From Calliopum simillimum (lineage: Eukaryota; Arthropoda; Insecta; Diptera; Lauxaniidae): 64,000 bases of DNA. The stretch is taken from assembly GCA_951812925.1 (NCBI GenBank), contig OX638370.1:82814004-82878003 (forward strand), written 5' to 3'. Positions within the stretch are counted from its first letter, which is position 1; the number at the start of each line of letters is the position of its first letter. Below, in pieces: positions 13,201 through 25,200 of the stretch. The translations under genes and the position numbers were made by a program. Below the pieces are notes generated by a model. That model searched no databases. It was not told the DNA's origin and worked only from the letters and a program-made list of their open reading frames with translations.

Positions 13201-16200
13201 CAAACATGTGCTGCAATATGTTAAAAAAGCTAAGTCAAACTAATTCCTGCTGAACATAATCACTGAGACTCTTTCTGAGTATAAAGGTTTTGATGCTTTG
13301 TCCTTTTAGAAATTTATAATATTCCCACCTTTCTCAATTAATTCAACGCTGCACAGTGCACTGCTTCATACAAACTAAATGTGAAAAATTCAATGCTTTT
13401 ATCCTATCAGAAAACATGAAAAACCAGAGATGTGTTGCTGTCATGCACCAAACAAAATTTTTCCGGTGTCAGTTGAACGAAACTTAAGTCGCGTCGCGCG
13501 TGCTTAATTTTTTTTTTCCGTATTTTTGCAAAAAAATTTTGTTAAGAAAAAGTTGCTTTTTGGTGAAGCTTTATTGATATTCAATAAAGGTAAGTGCTAA
13601 GTATTGCGTAATAAGTGTTTAACTGTGTAAATTCACAAAGTTTCCCATTTCATTTTTAGAATTTTGTAATTTCTATAAATTGGCCAGTGTGGTATAGTCG
13701 GGGTTCGCTAATGTGGTATATGAATATTTCTTATTATTCTTAACATTATTTGATTGTTGTTTATTTTTTTATAAAAGCTATGAGTTTGAAAACCAATGTG
13801 AATATTATTATGAACTTATTTCATACCTTTCAAACTTTATAGTTGGTATAGCCCACTTTGCAAGTACTGATCAGTATATATACCACATTGTGCCACCATA
13901 TATACCATATTACCTCCCAACTTTTTGAAAACAGCTTTTTTGACTTTTTTCAGATTTTGCTCAATAACTTTTTTTAATGAAATTGCACACATTTTATTCT
14001 GCAGCCAATACTTCAATGATCAGCATAAACAAATTTGGCTGAAATTGATCTAACGGTTCTCTTTCGAATTCCACCTAAACATTATCTATACCACAATAGC
14101 ATCAGTTTCCCTATACTGCGTTCATCAATAGCCTTGCAAAATATGGAGAAATTTGACCAAGAGGGCGTTGTACCCTCCATACCAAAAAAAATACAGCAAT
14201 TGCTATATATTTGCACCTGAAGCAGTTATTTCTACAAACTTCATATTGAGAATGTATATTTAATTTACAAAATACCATACGAAAAGTGAGGGGTTAAGAT
14301 ATGAGGGCTTTGCACTCCTACACAAAAATACTTAAAAACCTCCATTTATGTAATTTTATCATTATAAAATTTGGTATGTAACATCTTTTAAACGCCATTG
14401 GAAAAATTAAAAGTTGGGAACACTGTACCCCCCACACAAAAAACATTTGCAATATTTTACCTTTGCACCTAGTGCAGTTATTATTGTAAAACCTGGTACA
14501 ATTTTCATAGTATGGCGAACATTTTTGCGAGAAAGTGCGAGGATTTAAACCTCACGTGTCATCAACAAAAAATTACACATTTTCTTAGGATGTTCAGCTC
14601 TACCCGGTGAGATGCGGTGCTCATAGGTTTTTTATCCATTATACAGCAAAAATATAAATTTCGAAAGCAGAAAAAATTGAAATTCTGATTAAATTGTTTG
14701 TGGCAACACTATGTATGATATATATAAACAATATATATTTTTGAAAAGCTCATACGTCGAGCAAAATTCTAGCTTTTTTTTAATTTTATTTCATCGAAAA
14801 ATTACCACAAATCTTAGTGAAGTTGAACTTTAATTTTCCCGTTTATGACATTTACTGTAAAAAATATGACTCTTTCGACCGGTAGAAATCGGTAGGATTA
14901 AACGACTTGATTGAGAAATGTCTCCACACCTAAATCTCTGGTGGAAACGTAGTATTACGTTATCTTCTTCTTCAACCAGACAACAACTAGTGGTTTTGAC
15001 AACTTTTTTATCTAAATATGGGTGCAAGACAAACGATATGCTTAAATACTCGCAATTCAGAAGTTTTTAGCCAACTCTTTTGAGGATTTATTTTCTACGT
15101 CTCCATTTTAAAAGTGAGAGTTATTTGACCTTAAATAGACTTATAAAGACGAAATTAAATTTTGAACTTAATGTTTTTACTATTTCAGTGTTCGAATTTT
15201 GGATTGTGATGCAATCAAATGCAAACATTCTGGCCTGTTCCGAAATCCGTGTAATTTCAATTACTTTTAATTTAGGAGGCTTTTTACCGAAAACGATGAG
15301 TCGAATGATAAAAAGTATCAGAATCTCTTTTGTGGAGAATTACAAGTTCTACGAATAATATTGATTTGCATTAACGAGAAAGTAACCGTTTAGAAAAATT
15401 TTCAAAAAGTCGAAAAATTCGATCTTATCAAAATTTTCTTTTCTAAACGGTTACTTTTTTTTTTGACTCACCAATTTTATCGAAAAGCTTTTGAAATGAA
15501 AAGTAATTGAAACCACACGGATAACAGAACTATCCTGATTATGTTTCTTCTTTAGAATTCTTTATTTACATTATATTTAACACAAAATTATATTTACTTT
15601 TTACTTAACTGGATAAACAGTAGTAAACACTATAACTTAAGAGCACTGCATTCAAACCTGATTAAACTGCAATCTAATATGCACTCATTTATGAACCTTC
15701 TTAATAGTTTTAGCGACAGCTTTTGGTAGTGTACCTTCTACCATAAAATCTTGAAGTTAAAAGGAGCATAACTTGACTTGTGGTAGATGACTAAATACGA
15801 TAATATTTTCGATTTTCCACCCTTCTTTCTATTTTCAAAAGATACGTTTGTTATACTTTGGTTCTTGTTTCGGACAGTGCTATTTTAAGTAAATAGTTTT
15901 ACATAAGATGGCCTTGATTGACTGTCAGAGCAGGGTGCAATGAAGATTTATTTTTGTTGATTACACAGGCCCACAAAAAAAAAAAGTACCATGCGCGAAA
16001 GATCAGACCACCTGAACTTTATGTTTTCGGGGTCGCTGAATCCGAATATGCTGCCAGAATAGCAAAGTTGGTTCGCGTTTTTTCAGAAACCAGCAAAAAT
16101 CAGTAATTTTCAGCATTATTGTTGATTTCTGAAACTTCGCTATTCCGGCACCATATTCGGATTCAGCGACCCCGAAAACATGAAGTTCAAGTGGTCTGAT

Positions 16201-19200
16201 CTTTCGCGCATGGTACTTTTTTTTTGTGGGCTTGTGTTATTTTTATTTTACATATTACGATAGCAAACCCATTAAATTATAAAAAGTACTTTGAGTATTT
16301 CTACGTGGGGAAATGATTTTGAAAAACATTTTATCTCTTTGTTATGTTTTTATCTCTGAAGTGCGCGCTTGGTAATTTATAAAAAATTTTTGTTTTTTCA
16401 AATTTTGGTAATTATTTTTGAATTTTTAATTGCTCTCTCTTTACAGTCGGCGAGTCCTGCTATGAACCGGATGGGTTGGGCGCTACGTACGCTACTCGTT
16501 TCGGATAATTCAAGCTGTCTTAAGGATAGAAAAGTAAGTGTGCAATATTGTTGCTTTCAGCAAGTTGGTACTTTGTGCATTAATGAATTAGGGTTGGCGT
16601 CATAATGAAGGCAAAATCATAAACGTGCCAACAGCTGTCGTAACATCTTTTCTGACTAATTATTTTGAGTTGGTCTGTGCAACAAAACCAACAGCAGTAC
16701 TTGTCTTTTGCAAATGAAATCACAATTTCTGTTTCTTTTCATAAAATTTTGCTGCTCTGTGGTACAGGTTGCTGGCAAATTTATACGTAAGTGCGCTCCT
16801 GGTACCGAAATTGTTGACTGGTTGGTGAATTTATCTCCAATCGTACACACACGCGCTCAAGCGGCTGGCATGTGGCAGGCGCTCTTAGAAGAAGGAGTTT
16901 TATCACATGGTGAGTTTAAATAATATAGATAATTTGATGAAAGAAATAGTAAAAGTGTATAAAATTTGTTTTTATTTTAGGTTAAAATAGTTAATCCTTT
17001 AGACTTTTAATATCAATTCAAGTTCAATGATCATAATTTTTGAAACAATCAACAAAAAAAGAAATTTTCAAAATTTGTTACATCGCATTTTAAACAACTT
17101 TCATTGTTTTCTTCTTTCTCCTGTTTTAAGAATTCGTTTCTCAATTTTAGTTAATTTCAAACACACTCGTATTTTTCTAAGTAAACTGAAGGACTTTCAA
17201 GTTCCCATTCAAACAACATTTTCAAAATAGTTAATGCAAACCGAGCAACAGAGCTTGGCATCTCCCATATACGAGGGGCCTAACAAAAGTTCGCTTAGTA
17301 GAATTGAAAAAACTGGATAAAAAATTTTCTGTTTGTATTTTTTCAACGTAATCGCCACTGATTTTGATACATTTTTGAAATCGATAAATCCATCTTGAAA
17401 AACAGTCTTCAAAATCGGCTTTTTGCAATTTTACGATATCATCATTAACCGCATATATTATCTCCTCATTGCTGTTGAAGACTATCCCTCTCAAATTCTT
17501 TTTTATTTTTGGAAACAACCTGAAGTCACAAAGCGCTAGATCTGGGGAATAAGGTGCTGGACGAATTACTTCGATGCTTGAAAGTGCAATAAAATCGGTC
17601 ATTTTTTCAGCAATGTGCGCATTATCGTGATGTAGAAAGTATTGGTGTAGCTCCTTTTTTTGGCATTTTTCCAATAAATTTTGGAAAACCTTTGGTAAGC
17701 AGTATACCACTTAACAGTAACCATCTAACCTTTTTCTAAAGGAATAGCAGCTACAACTTTCTCTCTGGTGAAGTAAACTGACATCATTAATTTTGTTGCT
17801 GACTTTTGTAGCTTTGCCTGTTAAAGCAAAGATTTGCACCTTCTGGGCTCCATACCATGGATTGTTTGTTTGGTTTCAGGGTCGTACTTGTAAAACCATG
17901 CTTCATCACCTGTTACAATTTTCTTGAAAGTGTTAGACTTTCCGTTTTTGAATTTTTCAAGATAATACTTTGTAAAACGCACACGTGCCACCTTTTGAGC
18001 ATCACTTAAAATTTTAGGAACCCATCGTGTATCGAAGATCATTTTTTAATATTCGCGATACAGCCGTTGCATTCCAGCCCAGTTCCTTAGCAATGATTAC
18101 CTGGGTCAATCTTGGATCTTTGTCAATTTTAGACCTCACCAGCGCTACACTTGCATAATCAGTCAAAGTCAGAAAAATTATCTGTCTGGAATCTTCGGAA
18201 CCACTTTGAAATAGTCACGAGGGATGGCGCATTAACTTTAAATTCTATTTGGCATTCACTAAATAACTGCTGACATTGTTTTCCGAATTTTATGTTTTCT
18301 TCTCTCCATTTCGACCGATCTTTCTGAAAATAAAAATGATATATCGTAAGATATAGCAAATAGTACACAATTTTTTGATTAACTAAAAATTTACAACATG
18401 ACACTTACTAAGCGAACTTTTGATAGGCCCTCCGTATAACAAAACAATATGCAATATATTTTTAAGCCATAAAATCTGATATGGCTGTTGAAATTTTAAG
18501 TCCTTTTCTCCAAAACATACTTTGAACTAAGTACATGAAGCAAAACACGCCAAGCGTACCAGCTGAAAATTTTTTTGTCTCCGATTTCGCTCAGATTTGG
18601 CAATAGATCGGGTGTGCAAGAACAATAATCCGGGAGGATTTGGTCCTAGTACCATTTGTTGTTAAAATACAGGGTGTTGAAGTTGGAGTTTTTAGTCATT
18701 TTCATGAAAAGGGTGTTTTTTCAAAAGTTTGTAAATTGATATATGTAAGTAAACAGTCCCATTTATTTTGAAATGTTCTTTTTATTAGGTGTACAACTTA
18801 AAAACCGGAATTTGACGGTGGATGTCCGTACTAACAAATATCGTGAAAGCTCGAACTTTATATATATATGTCATTTTGAAGGTACATTTGACAGCTGTCA
18901 AAATCAGTCAACAAAACAATTTTATCTTGTGTGCATCATTATTATTTTTCACGATGAATAACTTCGAAAATTGGAGAAAAAGACAGCATTTGCGGGAGGT
19001 TCTGTTGGGTCATTTTTTTGCAAAGAAAACTGCTGCGGAAAGTCATAGTTTGCTTGTAGAAGTTTATGGGGACTATGTTCCAGCTGAATCAAGCTGTCGT
19101 GAGTGGTTTCGACGGTTTAAAAGTGGTGATTTTGACGTCGAAGACAAAGAACGTCCTGGTCAGGACCAGCTAGGTGTGATCCATTATGAGCTGTTGTCAG

Positions 19201-22200
19201 GTGGCCAAACCATTGATGCTCAACTTTATCGTCAACAATTGATCCGATTGAAGCAGAAAATCCAGGCAGAGCGGCCAACCAGACACGAGTCAATCATTTT
19301 CCACCACGATAACGCTCGGTCACATATTGCTGCCCCAGTCAAAAATTACCTGGAAAACAACGGATGGGAAATCTATACAAATTTTGCCTCACCCGCCTTA
19401 TAGCCCAGACCTTGCTTCATCAGACTACCATTTGTTCCGATCAATGCAGAATGCCCTATCAAGAATACGGTGCACTTAACTTCAAGATATCGAAAATTGG
19501 CTCGATTCATTTTTGGTCGCCGGCGCAATTTTTTTGGGATGGAATTCATAAATTGCCTGAAAGATGGGGAAATGTTGTAGCTTCCAATGGACAATACTTT
19601 GAATAAAATATATTGTAACATTTTTCCACAATAAAGCATCAAATTTCGCTAAAAAATTCCGGTTTTTAAGTTGTACACCCAATACGCTTGGCGAGTTTTG
19701 CTTCACATGTATCTGCTTCTGAAATATCCTAACCTAAAAATTTGTACGTTTAACAGCAGTTTGAAAATAGAAAAACATTTGGAAAATATTGATTAGTCCA
19801 TTGAAGATTCATTTTGATCTAAGGTTTTTCCAAAAAATAATTCTCGTATGCTTTAAAAACAACAATGTTCTTGAAAACACTTATTGTCATAAAATAGTCA
19901 TTCAAGCATTAGAATTCTTATCTTTAAAACCCCCTTTAAGACCAGCATTATAATTTCATTAATTTCTTTTACTTTCTCTATTAATTTGAATGTAATACTT
20001 TTCACCCTATTCAAAGTAAAGAAACACTCCAATTCTACTTTTTACGCATTTTTTACTCCTTATTTTTACTACTTTACAAGTCAATGCTTTTTGCTCGTAC
20101 TCTCGAATAAAGTCATAAAAAAGCATATTAAATATTTTTTAATACTTTCTCTTACTCGTTACATCTTAAAGCCATCGGCTATATGGGGTTAGCACCAAGC
20201 TAATATTGTATTTTTACAACATTAAGTTACTTTTCTTGTGTTTTCTATGGTTAGCAAATATTTTTCATATTCGAATTTATTTATCCTTTTTTTTTTCTTC
20301 TTAAATTCCAGTAAACAAGGAACAACCCTTCAAGGATAAATGTTTCTTATATCGATTTCGTGTTGATGAAGACGGTACCGCTGGCGGTTCACCGACAGCA
20401 GATGATATTAATGCAGCTAACGAGCATATACGTGAGGCATTAGGAAATCTATTTCAACGCGGACCAGACGCAACGTTGCGTATGATATTGCGTAAACCGT
20501 AAGTATGAGTTATTGGTGTAATTAATGATAGCTATTTGCTATAAATATAAGCGCGCCTAAAACTATACAATAAAATTAGTGCTTTAAAGCCTTACTGATT
20601 ATGCTTAAAATAGTTATAAAAATATATTGCATACTTGTAGGCACTTTAAAAAAATATGAACTGAAAATGTCACATACTAAACAAATAAATATGCCATAAA
20701 ATTCTTTCATATACATCGTACATGTCTTAACTTTTCACATTTTCAGTTCACACGAACGCACTCCAGAGGAATTAGAGTTGGTTTTCGAAGAATTATTACA
20801 CATCGCTGCACTTTCACATCTTTCGACGAGCATCAAACGTGAATTGGCATCAATAATCGTTTTCGAGTCACACGCACAGGCTGGCACCATATGTAAGTAA
20901 ATTGCCTGAAAATGAAAAAAATACACGAAGTAGGGTATGGCAAATTTTTATGCCTGTCATAAATTGCGAAGTTTAATGTGCAATAAACTTACTTCCTCAT
21001 AAACTAGGAAAATTGTTTCTATAATAGTGTGGTATATTAATATAGTATTACGTTTTGGTTGATTTCATAAACATCAAAACATTATTTATAAACCCAATTC
21101 CTCGAAAAGTTGCTATAATTCCCCGTCTATTAGTTACTCACCATTGGCAATAATTGACACAATAATTGCAATTTGAATTGCACGATATGTGGCCAATCAG
21201 TTGAATAATGAAATGTGGTAATGCGTAATAAGAGCGTCATATTACTGCCTACTTAACGTACTCGTATGTAGTAGCGCGCGATAACGAGCCCAATGAAATT
21301 CTGAATACATTAATTTCAAATAAAAGCTGACAGTCCTCTTGCCACCCACTGTTACCACTCTCAATGTCAGCTGCATTTAATGAACTAAAATTGCGGTCAA
21401 AAATTGTCAATTTATGTCAAGTGGTGGTTAGGTCTTGTAATTTGTTAGGAACAGATGGTTAGTATTCTTTGCTGTTGTTGTTTACGTGCCTTGTGTCGAA
21501 AATGGGCTTAATTTTTCATTTGGCTTCATATGTACGAGTATGTGACAAACATTACATATTGTAACTAAAATAGGTCCTTAAAATTGCGTTTTTAGGTTTT
21601 AAGCCCTCATGCTCTGGCTTGTGCTATATCAAGGACCAAAAAAGTGTATTTTCCAAAAATGCATATTTAATGTATAATCGGACAATTCCAAAAATTTATT
21701 GAGATTTTTAAATGAAAAACTCAATTTTAAAGTAGCCATGTTCAGAAATTGTCAAAGTTTGTTTGTTTGAAGGAAAAAATTCATAATTTTTGTAGCGAAA
21801 TCGTTCACAAATTACTTAACTTTTGTAAAACTTCATTCATTTTACATATTCATAGTTTTTATAAATTTTATAAGAATTTCAAAGCTGCTTAGAAGGAAAT
21901 ATTTCAATATAGGGAAAAATTTGTCAAGTGCGCCATCTAAGAAATCATATGTATAAAAGGTTTTCAAAAGATCATGTTAATAGCAACTAGTAAAGATTTT
22001 GTAAATATAACATAGGTAGGAACTATATCTCGAAAGGGTAAGTGATATTGGTTCTAAAGTTATTAACAATATAATGATGCCAGTCTTTTTCAGTAGTAGA
22101 GAAAAACAAGGCATCTTATGAAAAAAGTGTATATGGCATAAAATACTTAGAATTGTCAAAAGAATACGTGTGAATTTTTTCAGAATTTTTTGAGACATTT

Positions 22201-25200
22201 TATAATTTTTCAAAAATTGGTCCGAAAAAAATTAATTTATTTCGTTACAGAAAATTAAAAAAAAAAAACTCACGTATTTCTAAGATGATTCTAATCATTT
22301 TATGCCTTATACACTTTTTTCGTAAGATGCCTTGTTTTTCTCTACTGCTGAAGAAAGACTTAAACGGCATCACTATATTGTTAATAACTTTTGAACCAAT
22401 ATCAATAACCCCAATTTTTTCTTGAAATAGGGATTTTCAATAATAAATGAAAAATGTTGGTCCAAAAAAAATACCATTTTACTCTCTGGTCTACGCTAAA
22501 TATGTTAGAAAAAACTTTTTTTACAAAATCGTTACTAGTTGAGTGTATCTTTGCGTAATCGATTAAGATTTGTTTTGACATCTCCGATTTTTATGATAAT
22601 TGAAGAAAAGTTAGTATTTGACATACATATAACTGTTGTAAACCCATTATGTTTCGTTTTTAAGGGTCTTTTAGACGACTTTTTTCCACAAACTTGGTTA
22701 TAATGGGTTAAAATATTCTCCAAAAACTTTATAACTTGATAACCGTAAAAGATACCACGATTTTGAAAGTTGGTAAATGATTATAATAAAATTTACTTTT
22801 GAATAAAAATATTTAAAAAAAAAAATAAAAAGTGTGCACCAAGCCATAAATTGGCTTTAAAAAAAAAAAAACTGTTTTTCAACTTAAAATAAAATTTTTT
22901 TTTCAGTGAAATTTTTTTTTTTTTTTTCAAAAGCTCATATCCATCTGCACTAGCCCTGAACATTTCATTGAAATCGGATCAAAATTCGAGGAGCTATAAA
23001 TTTTTAAATTTTCAAACATTTGACTATCTAAAAGTTGGATCGGACTTCATATGGCCGCCATCTTGAGTTTTTTCGGGATTTCGAAAAATCATTTAACCAC
23101 AGTTATACATATGTCAAATACTAACTTTTCACCAAGTTTCATAAAAATCGGAGATGTCAACCGAAATCTTAATCGATTACGCAAAGAAACACTCATAGGC
23201 CTGTTCCGTAATCCGCGTGGTTTCAATTACTTTTCACTTAAGAGAATTTTTGATGAAAATGTTGAGTCACACGATAAAAAATATAAGAATCTTTTTTGTG
23301 GAGAATTACGGGTTCTACAAATAATATTGATTTGTATTTATTGAAAAGTAATTGTTTTGGAAATATTCGATAAAGTCGAATTTTTCGACTTTTTGCAGTT
23401 TTTTAAGAATATTTCCTAAACGGTTACTTTTTCGTTAATGCAAATCAATGTTATATGTAAAACTTGTAGTTCTCCACAAAAAAGATTCTAATACTTTTTA
23501 TCGTGTGACTCACCATTTTCATCAAAAAGCCTCCTAAATAAAAAGTAATTGAAACCACACGGATTACGGAACAGGCCTGTCAGTTTATGTTTAATTTCTT
23601 TGGTGGCGCACTTGAGAAATTTTTGCTCTATAAGTATAGTAAATATTATCAATCACGATAGTAAAAATTATTGAACAGAAATATAACTTTTTTTAAAAAA
23701 ACTTTGCATACGGAAATCTTTTGGGAAAAAAAATTTTAAGATTTTTCACAAAATTGGCCTTCATTTCGCCAATATGCTTGTGATTTATATGGGAACTATT
23801 GATTTTTTATACCTTATATTTTCTAAGCAATGGAAGTTATGTTCTTTTACTTTGAAATTTTTTTTTTTTTTTTGTGGCCGCCTAGTTTGTCTAAATCAAA
23901 GCACAAAATAATGTTAAAAAAAAAACTGTCACGTGACTTTTTAGAAAAAAATCCCGTGGGTCTCACAAGCATTAAATGCAAACCAAATCTTTTGAAAAAC
24001 ATTTGCTTTTTATCCACCTTTCCGAAGAAAAAATATGAAAAAAAATTACTGTTTTAAGAAAATCAACTTTTAAGATTTTTCAAAAAATGGCCGCCATTTT
24101 ATAAATTTTCCAAATTTAAAAATGGAAATCAAAATAACATTTAAAATGCTACATGAATCCGAAAACAAAAATTCAAAAAATTGATTTTTGAAAAAATGGC
24201 GGAATTCGCATCGATATTTCGCAAAAACACTATTTTCACACTCTGATGTTCAATGCTCAAACCTTGGAAAAAAAATATTTCCGCAATACTAATAATTAGA
24301 GGTCTTTACTCCAAGCACTTAAGACAGCTCTGCAAATTTTTGTATAAATCTGATAACCCAACTGCAAATTTGAGATGGAATCGGTCTTGTTTTTTAGTGA
24401 AAAATTAGAAGAAAAACAAGGCTCATCGACTTTTAATTATTATTATTTTAAATATATTGGGTGGAATACGTAGGCTGCTCGATATATTTCTGGCTGAGGC
24501 AACACTAAGTGTTGCCAGGTGCAATCTGACATTTCTATTGGAAAGTTTGATATTTTTTAGCATAAACGTACTCAGAACGTTTTGAGGTACGACCATCATT
24601 TGTGTTGTTTACAGTGACTTGAAAAAATCAATTTGGCAAAAAAATGGAATTAACTCGTGAACATTTTCGTGCGATCATTTTTCATAACTTTCGACGTGGA
24701 TTATCACGACAAGAGTGCAACGATGAACTTAAATCTGTGTATGGCGATGAAGCAGACGCTCGCTCAAAGATGAATTCCGTGAAGGTCGTCCAAAAACGGC
24801 CGTTGTGCCAAAGGACATTGAAGCGTGCGTGAACTGATAATGAAAGATCGTCATGTGACGTACTGTGGGATAGAGGCATCCTTGGCCATTAGTTCCACTC
24901 CAATAGGGGAGGGGGGGGCTAGTGTGGACTGGGGGCTAGTGTGGACAAATTCAATTTCTCGCGCCGTTTTGAATTTTTTGTTTCTGTTTTATATTTTTCA
25001 AGTTGGTATTTGCACTCTGCATCACCAAAAAAAAATTCATTTGTTGACAGTTGAGCTTTCCATGATAACGTGACCGAACAAGTTTTACGCAGCAAAAAGT
25101 AATTTTTTTGTTGTTTCGTAATTTCAGTGATACTTTTAAACTAATTATTCTTCTGCTGCAGTGTTAATAGATAATACAACTTAAAATAGTGTTTATTTAA

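Larger units (their letters stand above)
4228..16446 (+). other. Epac: Epac intron 1 (12.2 kb)
   Basis: Contents: unremarkable DNA at 4228-5560 with weakly repeated phrases around 4480-5250; family-B copy 1 (about 5562-6266); unremarkable AT-rich DNA at 6270-8318; a TIR element (8319-11873) with a mariner inside; AT-rich DNA with a CA repeat near 12009; the putative promoter exon at 13469-13589; 13690-13921 with repeated GTGTGGTATA-like phrases of unclear origin; AT-rich DNA to 15231; foldback C1 (15232-15530); and a long inverted repeat (15963-16237). Confidence 0.7.
16910..20311 (+). other. Epac: Epac intron 3 (3.4 kb)
   Basis: It contains two adjacent mariner elements in opposite orientation (17272-18434 on the minus strand, 18785-19682 on the plus strand). 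The 350 bp between them and the 600 bp before exon d are AT-rich with nothing recognised beyond the pyrimidine tract at the acceptor. Confidence 0.8.

Noticed and set aside
13690..13921. Repeated GTGTGGTATA words as another copy of the pogo-like element
   Set aside because: The words resemble the GTGTGG motif, but no matching terminal repeats or TA boundaries could be fixed.
16369..16605. Frame running through exon b into both introns
   Set aside because: The real exon is bounded by good splice sites. The flanking residues are translated intron.
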